A stretch of 64,000 nt of DNA, taken from the NCBI RefSeq assembly GCF_014171595.1, contig NZ_CP050451.1, positions 1,488,001 through 1,552,000 on the forward strand, given 5' to 3'. Below the pieces are notes generated by a model that worked only from the letters and a program-made list of their open reading frames with translations, had not been told where the DNA came from and did no database searches. Source of the DNA: Massilia sp. Se16.2.3. Lineage in GTDB: Bacteria; Pseudomonadota; Gammaproteobacteria; Burkholderiales; Burkholderiaceae_D. Positions 18,786 to 28,637 of this stretch are shown here, piece after piece; position 1 is the stretch's first letter; each line of letters begins with the position of its first letter. The translations under genes and the position numbers were made by a program.

Positions 18786-20757
18786 CAGAACGTGAATCCA
18801 AGTGAGAAGTGCAGGCGCGCCTTGCGTACCGCCTGGCCGTAGGCGATGTCGACATTGATCGGACCGACCGGGCTGCGCCAGCGCGCACCGACGCCGTAGC
18901 CGACTTCGGGTTTCAGTTCCTTGAACTTGTCGGCGGCGTTACCGGCGTCGACAAAGAAGGCCACGCCCCATGGTGGACGGAACCAGTACTGGTATTCGGC
19001 GCCGCCGGTGAGCAGGTAGCGCCCGCCGACGATGGCTTCGCCCTCGCGCACGCCCAGCTGCTGGTAGCCGTAGCCGCGCACGGACTGGTCGCCGCCGGCG
19101 CGGAACAGCAGGGTGCTCGGCACGCCCAGCTTTTTCCCGCGAGCACGGCACCGGCCTCGCCGCGCAGGATCAGGGTGCCGCTGGTGCCGACCGGGCGGTA
19201 GTAGATGCCGCGGGTATAGCCGCGGATGAATTTCTCGTCGGTGAACAGCGGCAGCGGCGCCACGCTGACCTGCCAGTTGAGGGCATAGCCGCGCGTCGGC
19301 TGCACCAGGTCGTCGAGCTTGCGGCGGGTGACGTTGTAGGTCAGCGGAACGCTCTTGCTGCGGGTGGTGTCGAGGCCCTCGACTTCGCGCTGTTCCAGCA
19401 GCGCCTCGAGCGTCAGGCTGCGTTCCAGTTCCGGCGTGCCCCAGGCGCGGCGAGCGGCAACGGTGGCCACGGTCAGCAGTTCGCCGCGCAGGTCAGTGCG
19501 TTCGATGCCGCCGCCGACGCTGTCGTTGTAGCCGTCCGGCGTCGTCGGCCAATAAAAGTCGACACGCGCGTTCTGGCGCTTCTGCTCGTAGACCAGGTCG
19601 CTCTTCATGCGCTTGCCGAACACGTTCAGGTCGTCATAGCTGACGGAAGCACGCCCGCCGGTATTGGTCGAGAAGCCGACACCGATTTCGACGTTCTTCT
19701 GCTTGTTCTCGACCACGCGCACCAGCACCGGCAGCATGGTGGGGCCAGGGCTCGGCGGTTTGACGCCGGTGACGGCCTGGCCGGGCGCTGTATTGCTTGC
19801 GGCCGCATCGTCGCGCGCCGCCTGCACGGGCGCGGGCGCGGCGGGCGCATCGCCGTCCTGGTCTTCCTTGATTTCCTTGATCTCGGCGTTGAGCACGGCG
19901 CGCATGTCGGCGCTCACTTCGACGCTGGAGAAGTAGCCGGTTTCCTGCAGGCGCCCCTGCAGCGCCTGCAGCGCCGCTTCGCTGTAGAGGTCGCCCGGCT
20001 TGATCTTGTTGAGGTTGGTGATGACGGTGGCCGGGTAGCGTTTCAGGCCGCGGATGCGCAGTTCGCCGAAGCGCATTTCAGGGCCGCTGTCGATGACCAC
20101 GCGCAGCGAGGCCTGGCGCGCATCCGGGTCGACAGTGGCGCTGTGTTCGACCAGCTGGGCACGCGGAAAGCGCGACTGCATCACTTCGCGCAGCAGGTCG
20201 CGCTTGGCCGCTTCCCAGTCGCCCATGCGAAAGCGCGCGCCGACCGGCAGCGACCAACGGTTGCGCAGGGCGCCGGCATCATACGGGGCGCCGCCTTCCT
20301 CGAACGGCACGAAACCCTGCAGCACCAGGTCGAGGTCGGAGACGACGGTGGGCTGGCCCGGGTCGACATTGACGCGTGCCACCGGGGTGCCGCCGCTCGT
20401 GTCGAGCGTGGCGGTGATCTGCGGGGAGTAATAGCCTTCGGTTTCGAGCAGCGTCTTCGCTTCCTCGGGGGCGGACTTGACCAGGCGTTGCAACTGGTCG
20501 AGGTCGACGCGCGGGTTGCCGCGCCAGCGCAGCAGCTCGAGATTGTCTTCCAGCAGATTGTCGAGGCGGCCGGGCGCATCGATGCGCACGTTGTAGTCGA
20601 TGCCCTGCGCGAACCCGGCCGGCGCGGCCAACGCGAGGTACACGGACAGCATGAATTGTGCCAAAATCCGTGGTTTCCCTGGCGCCTGTGCGCTCCGGTG
20701 GGGTGTCGCGAGGACCATGTCTCTCCGTCTCAGTGTCAGTATCAATGCTGAGCGCAT
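18785..20757 (-). CDS. tamA: TamA, Omp85-family outer-membrane subunit (one frameshift)
   Basis: About 655 aa. Signal peptide MLSVYLALAAPAGFAQG sits at about residues 36-52 of the longest frame, so the true start may be the Met at 20652 rather than 20757. Three POTRA-like domains follow (residues 55-310; GELRIRGLKRYPATVITNLNKIKPGDLY), then a low-complexity Ala/Pro linker and the Omp85 beta-barrel, which holds GGDQSVRGYGYQQLG and ends with aromatic F (LHFSLGFTF). The frame breaks near 19133 in an A-run; adding one A joins LAGK to KLGVPSTLLFRAGG. Coupled to tamB downstream; divergent from queC. Confidence 0.85.
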
Positions 20758-20837
20758 CTTAACGGAATTGCAAAAATGATGGCGAACGCTTAACTGTTAA
20801 TGCAACTTTCGCGATCACCGTCGCGACTGACTACCGG

Positions 20838-21557
20838 ATGACCCCCATGCACGCTCCCGATACCGCCCTCGTCCTCTTCAGCGGCGGACAAGATTCGACC
20901 ACCTGCCTGGCCTGGGCCCTGCAGCGTTATGCACGCGTGGAAACGATCGGCTTCGACTATGGCCAGCGCCATGCCATCGAGCTGGACGTGCGCCCGACCG
21001 TGCTGGAGAAGATGCGCGCGCTGTCGCCCGAGTGGAATGCGCGCCTGGGCGAAGACCACCTGGTCGACCTGTCGCTGATTTCCCGCATTTCCGACACTGC
21101 GTTGACGAGCAATGTCGCCATCGAAATGCAGGCGAATGGCTTGCCAAACACGTTCGTTCCCGGCCGCAACCTGCTGTTCATGACGGTGGCGGCCACCGTG
21201 GCCTACCGCCGCGGCTTGACCGTCCTGGTGGGCGGCATGTGCGAGACCGATTTTTCCGGCTATCCGGATTGTCGCGACGACACCATGAAGGCCCTGCAGG
21301 TGGCGCTGAACCTGGGCATGGCCACGCGCCTGAAGGTCGAAACGCCGCTGATGTGGATCGACAAGAAGCAGACCTGGCAGCTGGCGGAAGAGGCCGGCGG
21401 CCAGGCCCTCGTCGACCTGGTGCGTTTCGACACCCACACCTGCTACCGGGCGAGCGCGGCGCTCGCCACGACTGGGGCTATGGTTGCGGTACCTGCCCGG
21501 CCCTGCGCGCTGCGGGCACGGGGTTACGAACAGTTTGCGGCGGAAAAAGCTGCCTGA
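20838..21557 (+). CDS. queC: QueC, 7-cyano-7-deazaguanine synthase (two frameshifts)
   Basis: Converts 7-carboxy-7-deazaguanine to preQ0 with ATP and ammonia, in queuosine tRNA modification. The PP-loop is [13 protein letters not shown] near residue 17. Family signatures include [41 protein letters not shown] and [13 protein letters not shown]. The zinc-binding end (TCY, then [10 protein letters not shown]) is interrupted by two indels, near 21448 (one base missing) and 21503 (one C extra); between them the other frame reads [18 protein letters not shown]. All four cysteines are present after repair, so I think the enzyme is functional. About 239 aa, the normal length. Start: ATG at 20838 or at 20847 ([14 protein letters not shown]). 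Confidence 0.9.
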   Translation: MTPMHAPDTALVLFSGGQDSTTCLAWALQRYARVETIGFDYGQRHAIELDVRPTVLEKMRALSPEWNARLGEDHLVDLSLISRISDTALTSNVAIEMQANGLPNTFVPGRNLLFMTVAATVAYRRGLTVLVGGMCETDFSGYPDCRDDTMKALQVALNLGMATRLKVETPLMWIDKKQTWQLAEEAGGQALVDLVRFDTHTCYRASAALATTGAMVAVPARPCALRARGYEQFAAEKAA

Positions 21558-21666
21558 TCTGAAGTGCTGCGGGCGGCGGCGCGATCGGGATCGGCGCCGC
21601 CGGATGACTTGCCTCAGGCCGTCGGGTGGCTCACCGGTTCGCTGACGGCGTGGCTCACGGGCTGGC

Positions 21667-22026
21667 TCATCGCCTGGCGCTTGCGCGAGCGGCTTGCCGG
21701 TAAAGGATCAGCGCCAGCGGCAACAGCAGCGGCAGCAGGAAGGGCACGATGGCCGCCACCACCGCGATGCCGGCGATGCACAGGGCACCCAGCACCGCGA
21801 TGCCGACGCCGGCGAACACCACCGCCAGCACGACGGCGACCACGACCGCCACCAGTACCCCGATCAGCGTGCCCCCGCTTGCGAGCAGGATGCCAAGCAT
21901 GGCGCCGAGCGGCCCATCGAACTCTTCGCCGTCGATGTGGAAGCTGGCGTCGCCGAAGGTAAACAGCATGTCCCACAGCAGCAGGGCGCACAGCAGCAGG
22001 ATCAGGTAGGGAAGGATCTTTTTCAT
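21667..22026 (-). CDS. 119-aa membrane protein, unknown
   Basis: The N-terminus KKILPYLILLLCALLLWDMLF is a helix or signal; then a short acidic loop (GDASFHIDGEEFDGP) and two or three further helices rich in Val/Ala (LIGVLVAVVVAVVLAVVFAG; LGALCIAGIAVVAAIVPFLL), ending in a basic tail ASARR. ATG preceded by a purine-rich AGGACC site. Longer frames on this strand lack membrane logic and are shadows. No family recognised; downstream of and convergent with queC. Confidence 0.6.
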   Translation of the reverse strand: MKKILPYLILLLCALLLWDMLFTFGDASFHIDGEEFDGPLGAMLGILLASGGTLIGVLVAVVVAVVLAVVFAGVGIAVLGALCIAGIAVVAAIVPFLLPLLLPLALILYRQAARASARR

Positions 22027-22231
22027 GGCAGGGTCCTCGAATTGGGCTGGAATGCATTCACTTTAGGGACGAGGCGCAGGCCGTGCCAGCGGACTGCGAC
22101 GGATGGTGTTTTGGACGGGCCGGAGCGCAGCAGGCGCCGATGAATGCGGCCCCTTGCTCATGCATTGCCGACCTTGCAATGCGCGGCTCGGCGCCTATAC
22201 TGACAGCCTGCTCTGTTGGAGGAGGGACCCC

Positions 22232-22468
22232 ATGCATGACGTCAGCTCAATGATGAAACTGCAGCGATCCGGCTGCCACCAGATGCGGGCAGGCGGCGGG
22301 CCGAAGGGACCGCCATCGGCACCGCCCACCATCCCGCCGATCATCATCAATCCGTTCAATCGCGAGGCGCCGCGCCAGTCCAGTATCGACCCCTTGCGCA
22401 CGCCCTTGCCGCCTCCGGTACGGCGGCCAGGCCTGCCTGGCATGCGCCTCCGCGCTGCCGGCCCGTAG
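22232..22468 (+). CDS. 78-aa proline-rich small protein
   Basis: Chosen because ATG at 22232 follows a near-perfect ribosome site, GGAGGAGGG, 6 bases upstream. The product has a basic start (MKLQRSGCHQMRAGGG) and a Pro-rich middle (PPSAPPTIPPIIINP). No membrane segment, no known domain. GC and codon use fit the host. Could be a real small protein; function unknown. Confidence 0.45.
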   Translation: MHDVSSMMKLQRSGCHQMRAGGGPKGPPSAPPTIPPIIINPFNREAPRQSSIDPLRTPLPPPVRRPGLPGMRLRAAGP

Positions 22469-22595
22469 CGGCCCGCGGCGCAGGTTTCCACGCTCCAAAT
22501 TTGTGAATCTTGTGTGTCTGATATCCCATTGGCCTCTCCATTTGCACTATGATCTGTGCTTTGGGCGAAAGCCCTGCAGATGGAAGCAGTGAGCG

Positions 22596-23096
22596 ATGAA
22601 CGACGAAGAAAATAGCCTGGAAAACGGTGGCGAAGACGCCCTGGTCCAGGAAGCGCGCCTGTGGCAAGCCAACGGCTGGACCGCGCGCGTGATCAAGAAC
22701 GAGGACGACGAAGGCTGGGCCGTGGCCATGTACAAGGACGGCGAGCCGGAACCGGCCCTGGTCGGCCCCTGGACCATGGGGCGCGACAAGAAAAACCCGA
22801 AGCCGCTGGACGTGAACGCCTTCCATACGCTGGTCAAGACGGCGTCCGAGGTGATCCGCCGCCACGAGCAGCACCTGCACGCGATGCTGCACAAGAGCAC
22901 GGTGGTGTCGACCGAGCAGGGCGAGCTGAAAGTCACGCTCGACATCGTGCCCGACGACGACGACCCGTATGCCATGCTTGCCGCCATCGACGAGATGGGC
23001 GAGCAGGTGGCACGGGTGCGCGTGGCCGCCAGCTTCAAGCTGACGCCGGCTTCGGCCTACGCCTGGATCGAGAACGAGTTCCGCGCGCCGCGCTGA
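22596..23096 (+). CDS. Conserved-looking acidic protein, 166 aa, unknown function
   Basis: Cytoplasmic, acidic, alpha/beta: an N-terminal part with WTARVIKNEDDEGWAVAMYKDGEPEP, a central helix LVKTASEVIRRHEQHLHAMLH, a strand segment GELKVTLDIVPDDDDPYAMLAAIDE, and a C-terminal helix ending ENEFRAPR. The mix of one W-rich N-terminal motif and regular helices suggests a folded regulatory or adaptor protein. I do not recognise a family. Alone between a small Pro-rich gene and a convergent S41 peptidase. Confidence 0.65.
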   Translation: MNDEENSLENGGEDALVQEARLWQANGWTARVIKNEDDEGWAVAMYKDGEPEPALVGPWTMGRDKKNPKPLDVNAFHTLVKTASEVIRRHEQHLHAMLHKSTVVSTEQGELKVTLDIVPDDDDPYAMLAAIDEMGEQVARVRVAASFKLTPASAYAWIENEFRAPR

Positions 23097-23152
23097 GTTC
23101 TATCACGCGGGGCCGGGCTGCCATACCCCGGCCCTGCGAATATTTACAACGA

Positions 23153-24508
23153 TCAACGTGCCTGCGCTGGCGGCTCGCCTTCACGCCGCAACAAGGCCTC
23201 GACCAGCGCGTGCCGGTTGTACGGATCGTCGGCCAGGACAATGTCCGGCTGCACCATGACCGCGCCCGCCGCGCCCGCCGGCCGGTCGAGCACCATGCGC
23301 GGCACCAGCAGTTCCAGTCCGGTATGGGGCAGGGTGCGGCTCTGCAGGCCGCCGCTCTGGCGCGCGCGTGCATAGCCGCCGGTGCCGACGAGCTTGCCGA
23401 ACCCGAAATCCTGCATGACGTTACTGAACAGCACCGCTGACGAGTAGGTCATGCCGCCCACCAGCACATAGACCCGGCCGCCGAAGCGCAGCGGATTGCC
23501 CGGCTCGGGCTGCTCCCACTTGTCGTAGTTCGCCTGGACGATGTCGCCCTCGCGTTCCGTCTCGCTGCCCCGGCCCGGCAACACCTTCTTTATATAGGCC
23601 GAGGTGTGGCGGTAGGGCGTGGTGGCGATATACGGCAAGATGCCCCGTTTCCACAGTTCGTCGTCGCCACCGCCGTTCTCGCGCACATCGATCAGCAGGG
23701 TCGTCGTGCCCGCTTCACGCATGCGCGCAAACGCCGCGGCGGTAAAGGCATGGAACTTTTCCGGATCCGGCCACAGGAACTGGTTGATGGTCAGCAGGGC
23801 GGCACGCTTGCCCAGCAGCTCGAAACGGAAGACCTGGTCGAAGTCCGCGGCGCGCGTGCCGACGACAGCTTCGGGCCGTGCCCGGCTTGCTGCGAGGGTC
23901 AGCGGTTTGCCGTCGATCGACAGGGTAAAGCGGGCCGGCGCGCCGTGGTGCTTCCAGTAGAAGAACCACCAGCGCCGCGACATCAGCTCGGCCCGGAATT
24001 GCGGCGTGTCGCCATGCGCCAGTTGCAGCAGCTTCGGCGCAAGCTGCGCCACGGGCACGCCATTGATGCGCTCGATCCGTCGTCCCGCCAGCGCGCTGCT
24101 TTTGCCGCCCAGTTCGGAACGGACGAACAGCTTGCCTTCCGGCGTCACCCGCACCTCGAAGGGGAAGAAGGCGCCGCCCGAGGCCAGGAACGCTTCGGCC
24201 TGGGTGCGCCACTCCGGCTGCACCACGGCAAAGTGGGCATCGGCGAAGGGGGGATTGAGCCGGGCCAGTACACGCCAGGCTTCGTCGCGGCCCATCGGTA
24301 CGGACAAGTCCCGCCGTGCGGTGTCCAGCACCGCGTCCAATTGTTCGCGCGGGATCGACGACTCGGGCTGCGGGTGGATCTCGTCTATCGTTTTGCGGAT
24401 GAACGCCACGTCCTGCTGGAGTTGCTCCACGGTGAACTCCGGCTCGGCCGCATGGACGGCGGCGCTGGCCAGCAGGCCGGCAATCAGGAGGGGAAAAGGC
24501 AGTCGCAT
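23153..24508 (-). CDS. S41-family (tail-specific protease-like) peptidase, secreted
   Basis: 451 aa with signal peptide LPFPLLIAGLLASAAVHA. The S41 core is visible: DVRENGGGDDELWKR at about 285-299, a beta-rich substrate domain, and GGMTYSSAVLFSNVMQDF at about 354-371, in which the second or third Ser of TYSSA is the expected nucleophile. A short PDZ-like segment may lie at about 110-165 (ALAGRRIERINGVPVAQLAPKLL). Lacks the C-terminal extensions of CtpA-type enzymes and resembles stand-alone periplasmic S41 hydrolases with an N-terminal helical domain. Divergent from a LysR regulator 91 bases away, which may control it. Confidence 0.85.
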   Translation of the reverse strand: MRLPFPLLIAGLLASAAVHAAEPEFTVEQLQQDVAFIRKTIDEIHPQPESSIPREQLDAVLDTARRDLSVPMGRDEAWRVLARLNPPFADAHFAVVQPEWRTQAEAFLASGGAFFPFEVRVTPEGKLFVRSELGGKSSALAGRRIERINGVPVAQLAPKLLQLAHGDTPQFRAELMSRRWWFFYWKHHGAPARFTLSIDGKPLTLAASRARPEAVVGTRAADFDQVFRFELLGKRAALLTINQFLWPDPEKFHAFTAAAFARMREAGTTTLLIDVRENGGGDDELWKRGILPYIATTPYRHTSAYIKKVLPGRGSETEREGDIVQANYDKWEQPEPGNPLRFGGRVYVLVGGMTYSSAVLFSNVMQDFGFGKLVGTGGYARARQSGGLQSRTLPHTGLELLVPRMVLDRPAGAAGAVMVQPDIVLADDPYNRHALVEALLRREGEPPAQAR

Positions 24509-24599
24509 CGAACGCTCGTGTTGTGAAAACGCCTATTGTATAGTCCGCTATTTGGGTAGGGGTTTACCTCAACCGACTGCTTGATTAAGGCTGGACCAT

Positions 24600-25510
24600 A
24601 TGCTCAATAGCGATGACCTGCGTTTCTTTTGTGCCGTGGCGAGCCAGCCGACGCTGGCGGCCACCGCGCGCCTGCTGCACGTGACACCACCATCGGTAAC
24701 CCAGCGGCTGCAGGGGCTGGAAGCCAGGCTCGGCCTGCGCCTGCTCGACCGTTTCGGCCGGCGCACCAGCCTGACCGACGAAGGCCAGCTGCTGGCGGCG
24801 CGCGCCCGGCTGATCCTCGACGAAATGGACGCGCTGGCGAATGCGCTGGGCGACCGCAAGAACGACATGGTCGGTTGCCTGCGCATCCCTGGCGCCGCTG
24901 GGCTTCGGCAATGCCTATGTGGCGCCGCTGGCCGCCCGCTTCCAGGCCGATCATCCCTTGCTGTCGGTCGAGCTCGAGCTGTCCGACCGCCCCAACCTGG
25001 CAACCGGCGACGGCTGGGACATCGTGCTGCACATCGGCGAACTGCGCGACTCGACCCTGCAACGTCACGTGCTGGCGAAGAACCGGCGCCTGCTGTGCGC
25101 GGCACCAACCTACCTCGAACGCCATGGCACGCCGCGCACGGTCGACGATCTCCGCCACCACCGCTGCCTGATGCTGCGCGAAAACGCCGAGCACTGGGCC
25201 TGTGGCGCCTGCGTGCGCCGGGCGGTACGGGCTACGAGGCGGTGCGCATCCAGCCTGCGCTGTCGAGCAACGACGGGCGCGTCATCAAGGGCTGGGCGCT
25301 GGGCGGCTACGGCATCATCCAGCGCTCGGGCTGGGATGTCGCGCACGAACTGCGCCGGGGAAACTGGTGCAGGTCCTGCCCGACCATGCGCTGCCGGATG
25401 CGGATATCGTCGCGCTGCTCGGCGCCCACGGCGGCCGCCGCTCGGCCCGTACCGAGCGCTTCCTCGCCCTGCTGAAGCAGGAAATCGGCACGCTGCCCTG
25501 GGAGGAATAG
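24600..25510 (+). CDS. LysR-family transcription regulator (three frameshifts)
   Basis: About 303 aa after repair. The winged helix-turn-helix is at residues 1-65 (LRFFCAVASQPTLAATARLLHVTPPSVTQRLQGLEARLG, then RTSLTDEGQLL). The substrate-binding domain follows in pieces: LGFGNAYVAPLAARFQADHP, LRDSTLQRHVLAKNRRLLCAAPTYL, then VRIQPALSSNDGRVIKGWALGGYGIIQRS and a C-terminus ending EIGTLPWEE. Frames switch near 24890, 25197 and 25362, each at a small G/C run. With repair it is a full-length regulator; as written it would be truncated after the DNA-binding domain. Divergent from the S41 peptidase gene, its likely target. Confidence 0.8.
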
Positions 25511-25631
25511 GCCCCTGGTCTAGCCGGCGTTGCGTTTCTGCTGTCTTGCTCTGTTCGGGCCTCCAGGAAGCTGTATGCAGCGACGATCTGCTGCTAATAT
25601 TTCCACCTGGAATTAATTGTCAGGGAAATCC

Positions 25632-27587
25632 ATGGACCGTCTCGCCCGCCTGGAAGCGGTGCAATCGATGCTGCTCGAAATCGGGCAGCTGTCGACCAGT
25701 TGCAGCGACATCAGCGTGTTTCTGCGCGCCGTACACCGCGCGCTCGGCCGCATCATGTATTCGGCCAATTTCTATGTTGCCCTGTCCGACCGCGAGGAAG
25801 GGACCGTGCGCTTCGTGTATTTCGTCGATGAACGCGATGCACTGGACGCGCTGGCGATGGACCAGACGGTGCGCCTGGCTTCTCCGGAAGAGTCGCCGAC
25901 GTCCTGGGTGATCCTGAACCGGCAGCGTCTGGTGATGACGGCCGCCGACTTCGAAGCGCGCGAAGCGCAAGGGGTGTTCGGCGCGGGCAGCAACGCCGAA
26001 CACTGGATGGGTTGTCCGCTGCTGGACCAGCAGCAGCAATCGCTGGGCGCGATGGTGATCCAGAGCTATACCCCGCAGCACACCTACAGCGAGGAAGACC
26101 AGGCCCTGTTCGCGGTGATTGCCAACCATGTGTCGGTTGCCCTGCAGAGCCTGCAGAGCATGGACCGGCTCGAGCGCGCCGTGCAGGAACGCACTGCGCG
26201 CCTGGCCCATGAAGTGGCCGAGCGCCGCCGCGCCGAGCAGATCCAGCATGCGCTGTACCAGATCGCCAACCTGTCGGCCAGTGCCGTGTCCACCGACGTG
26301 CTGACGGCCAGCCTGCACCGCATCATCGGCGAACTGATGGTGGCGAAAAATTTTCTGATCGGCCTGTATCACCCGGACACCCAGGAAATCAGCATCCCGT
26401 ATTTCGTCGACCAGCACGATGCCGAGCCTCCGGTCAAGCGTTTCCCCTATGGCAAGGCGATGTGTTCCTACGTGCTCGCCTCACGCCAGGCCCAGCTGCA
26501 CGATGCCGGCAGCTTCACGCGCCTGGTGGCGAGCGGGCTGGTCAAGGAGCCGCTCGGCAATGTCGATATCGCCAGCTGGATGGGCGTACCGATGCTGGTG
26601 CACGACCAGCCGTATGGCGTCCTGATCGTGCAGAGCTATGACCCGGCGGTGGTGTACACCAAGGCCGACCTCGACCTGCTGGCCTTCGTTGCCAGCCACG
26701 TCGCCGTGGCGATCGCGCGCATGCAGGCCGACCGCAGCATGCGCAAGACCAAGGAACTGCTGGAAGAGCAGAACGCGGCGCTGAACACGGCCCTGCAGCA
26801 GCTGCGCGAAGCGCAAGGCGAACTGGTGCGCCAGGAAAAGCTGGCTTCCCTGGGCGAACTGGTGGCCGGCGTCGCCCATGAAATCAACACCCCGCTCGGC
26901 ATCTGCGTCACCGCCACCAGCCACCTCGTCGAGGAACTGCGGCTGACGCGCGCCGAGCTGGCCGCGGGCGAGATGACGCAGGAGAGCCTGGCATCCTTCT
27001 TCGACATCGTCGACCAGTCGCTGCGCATCATGACCACCAACACCCAGCGCGCGGCCAGCCTGGTGCGCAGCTTCAAGCAGGTGGCGGTGGACCAGTCCTC
27101 GGGCGACATCCGCAGTTTCAACCTGCGCGCCTACCTCAACGAAGTGCTGCTGTCGCTGCAGCCGCGATTGAAAGGGCGCCCGGTGAAGGTGGAAGTCGAC
27201 TGCCCGCCGGACGTGGCGATGGAAAGCTACCCGGGCGCGGTGTCGCAGATCGTGACCAACATGGTGATCAACTCCCTCATCCACGGCTTCGAACGCGACC
27301 AGCCCGGCCATATCGCGATCCGGGTAGCGGTGGAGGGCGAGCAGGTGGCCATGTCCTACGCGGACGATGGCGCCGGCATGGACAAGGAAACGCTCGATAA
27401 GCTGTTCGACCCCTTCTTCACCACCAAGCGCGGCAGCGGCGGCAGCGGGCTTGGCGCGCACATCCTGTACAACCTGGTGACGGGAGCCCTGGGCGGGACC
27501 GTGAAAGTGGAAAGCGCGCCGGGGCAGGGCCTGCGCTACGACCTGAGCTTTCCGCGCAGCCGGCGGGCGGAAAAGGCGCCAGTGTGA
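25632..27587 (+). CDS. Sensor histidine kinase with two GAF domains
   Basis: 651 aa, no membrane segment, so a cytosolic sensor. ATG at 25632 follows CAGGG; an upstream in-frame TTG is less likely. GAF 1 lies at about 25-175 and GAF 2 at about 220-370; their sequences are similar (YFVDERDALDALAMD versus YFVDQHDAEPPVKRF), suggesting duplication. A coiled coil (LLEEQNAALNTALQQLREAQGELVRQEKL) leads into the phospho-acceptor helix GVAHEINTPLG with His416. The HATPase part has N box NMVINSLIHGF, G1 DDGAGM and G2 GGSGLGAHI. No receiver in the protein and no adjacent response regulator on this strand, so the partner is elsewhere. Confidence 0.9.
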   Translation: MDRLARLEAVQSMLLEIGQLSTSCSDISVFLRAVHRALGRIMYSANFYVALSDREEGTVRFVYFVDERDALDALAMDQTVRLASPEESPTSWVILNRQRLVMTAADFEAREAQGVFGAGSNAEHWMGCPLLDQQQQSLGAMVIQSYTPQHTYSEEDQALFAVIANHVSVALQSLQSMDRLERAVQERTARLAHEVAERRRAEQIQHALYQIANLSASAVSTDVLTASLHRIIGELMVAKNFLIGLYHPDTQEISIPYFVDQHDAEPPVKRFPYGKAMCSYVLASRQAQLHDAGSFTRLVASGLVKEPLGNVDIASWMGVPMLVHDQPYGVLIVQSYDPAVVYTKADLDLLAFVASHVAVAIARMQADRSMRKTKELLEEQNAALNTALQQLREAQGELVRQEKLASLGELVAGVAHEINTPLGICVTATSHLVEELRLTRAELAAGEMTQESLASFFDIVDQSLRIMTTNTQRAASLVRSFKQVAVDQSSGDIRSFNLRAYLNEVLLSLQPRLKGRPVKVEVDCPPDVAMESYPGAVSQIVTNMVINSLIHGFERDQPGHIAIRVAVEGEQVAMSYADDGAGMDKETLDKLFDPFFTTKRGSGGSGLGAHILYNLVTGALGGTVKVESAPGQGLRYDLSFPRSRRAEKAPV

Positions 27588-27798
27588 CGCGGAACGCCTG
27601 AAAGACGGGGTCGACGGCAGGGCGGACGGCTTCCACGCGAACGGTGCATCAACGCACCGCCGGCGCCGTCCACGCGTTCAAACGGTGCATGCATGGACGC
27701 GACCAGGCAAAGGAGTCGAACGCCTGGACAGCCACGATACTGCGAGCGTTCATGCTTGCGCGCCGTCCACCGTGCGCCGCACGCGGCGGCGCGAGCGA

Positions 27799-28317
27799 TC
27801 AAAAGGCCGTTTTCGGGCTGAAGGCAAGATTGCCCTGCAGCTTGATCGTGCCGGCGCCCGTGGCCATGTCTTCGCCGCCGCTCAGGGTACCGCCGCCCAG
27901 GGCATTGCGGTATTTGCCGGTGCCGCCGGTGATACGGAAAGTCGCGCCGGAGAAGACGAACTTGGTGCCTTCGCCGGTCGGGACGAACTGGCCGCTATAG
28001 GTGGCGAAGAGCTGGTCGCCCGAGGTGTCCATGACGATGAATTTGCCATCGCTGAAGTTGAACAGTGGTCCCTGTGGCGTGATGCAGTCGGTGGCGATGA
28101 AGACGACCTTGCCGTACATCCGCTTGCTGTCGCCGTGGCCGGCGATGGTGCCGCCGAAATTCGCCGGACAACGTGAAGAAAACCCCACGGTTTCTTGCAA
28201 AACGCCTTCGATGGCGAAGGTTGGCTGCAACACCTGTGCCGATGCAGTGGCCGAGCTTGCCAAAAGGAGGGTAGCGGCAACGGGACCAGCAACAGCGCGC
28301 ACGATGGATTTGAACAT
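27799..28317 (-). CDS. Secreted beta-barrel protein (allene oxide cyclase-like fold), 172 aa
   Basis: Signal peptide ends ATASAQ at about residue 28. The mature part is beta-rich with a Gly-turn pattern: DGKFIVMDTSGDQLFATYSGQFVP, FRITGGTGKYRNALGGGTLSGG, ending SPKTAF. The FxGGTGxYxxAxGxGxxxG motif is typical of small secreted allene-oxide-cyclase-barrel-like proteins. Two cysteines (SSRCPANF, ATDCITPQ) could form a disulfide. Function unknown. Flanked by repeat-rich intergenic DNA on the 5' side. Confidence 0.7.
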   Translation of the reverse strand: MFKSIVRAVAGPVAATLLLASSATASAQVLQPTFAIEGVLQETVGFSSRCPANFGGTIAGHGDSKRMYGKVVFIATDCITPQGPLFNFSDGKFIVMDTSGDQLFATYSGQFVPTGEGTKFVFSGATFRITGGTGKYRNALGGGTLSGGEDMATGAGTIKLQGNLAFSPKTAF

Positions 28318-28505
28318 GTATCAGCTCCGAGGTAAGTTGAAGAAGGACGTGATGTTACCTATCCTGCAACACTTCGGAGATATTTTTTTGCTACTTGTGG
28401 TAAACAATAAACATATAATTGCGGCAACATTTGTTCTGTTCCGCGGGCGTGCTGGACGAGGGTGGAACCGCCAGGATGCGGCTGTGCCGTCGCTGCTTGA
28501 ACGCG

Positions 28506-28566
28506 TAGGCGGCAGTGACGTAGCGGGACGATTGAACGGACGGGTGGAGCCGCCTACCCTACGTTG
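28506..28566. repeat. Diverged REP-like inverted repeat in a 320-bp intergenic gap
   Basis: GTAGGCGGCAGTGACGTAG at one end and GGAGCCGCCTACCCTACG at the other form a loose inverted pair ending in the CCCTAC tail of the family seen at 13208. The rest of the gap 28318-28637 holds an AT-rich stretch (about 28370-28430), probably the promoter of the secreted protein, and no gene. Confidence 0.5.
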
Positions 28567-28637
28567 AGCGCCGGCCGCATGAAGGGTGCCAGGCTTGCCA
28601 CCCGCGGCGTTCATTCACGGCGGGGAAGCGGCCAGGT

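Noticed and set aside
16803..18842. Long plus-strand frame (679 aa) opposite tamB
   Set aside because: Shadow of a GC-rich gene; sequence is rich in Arg, Gln and His without any domain pattern, while the minus strand is clearly TamB.
21614..22057. 147-aa minus-strand frame over the small membrane protein
   Set aside because: Arg-rich shadow in another register of the 119-aa membrane protein at 21667-22026.
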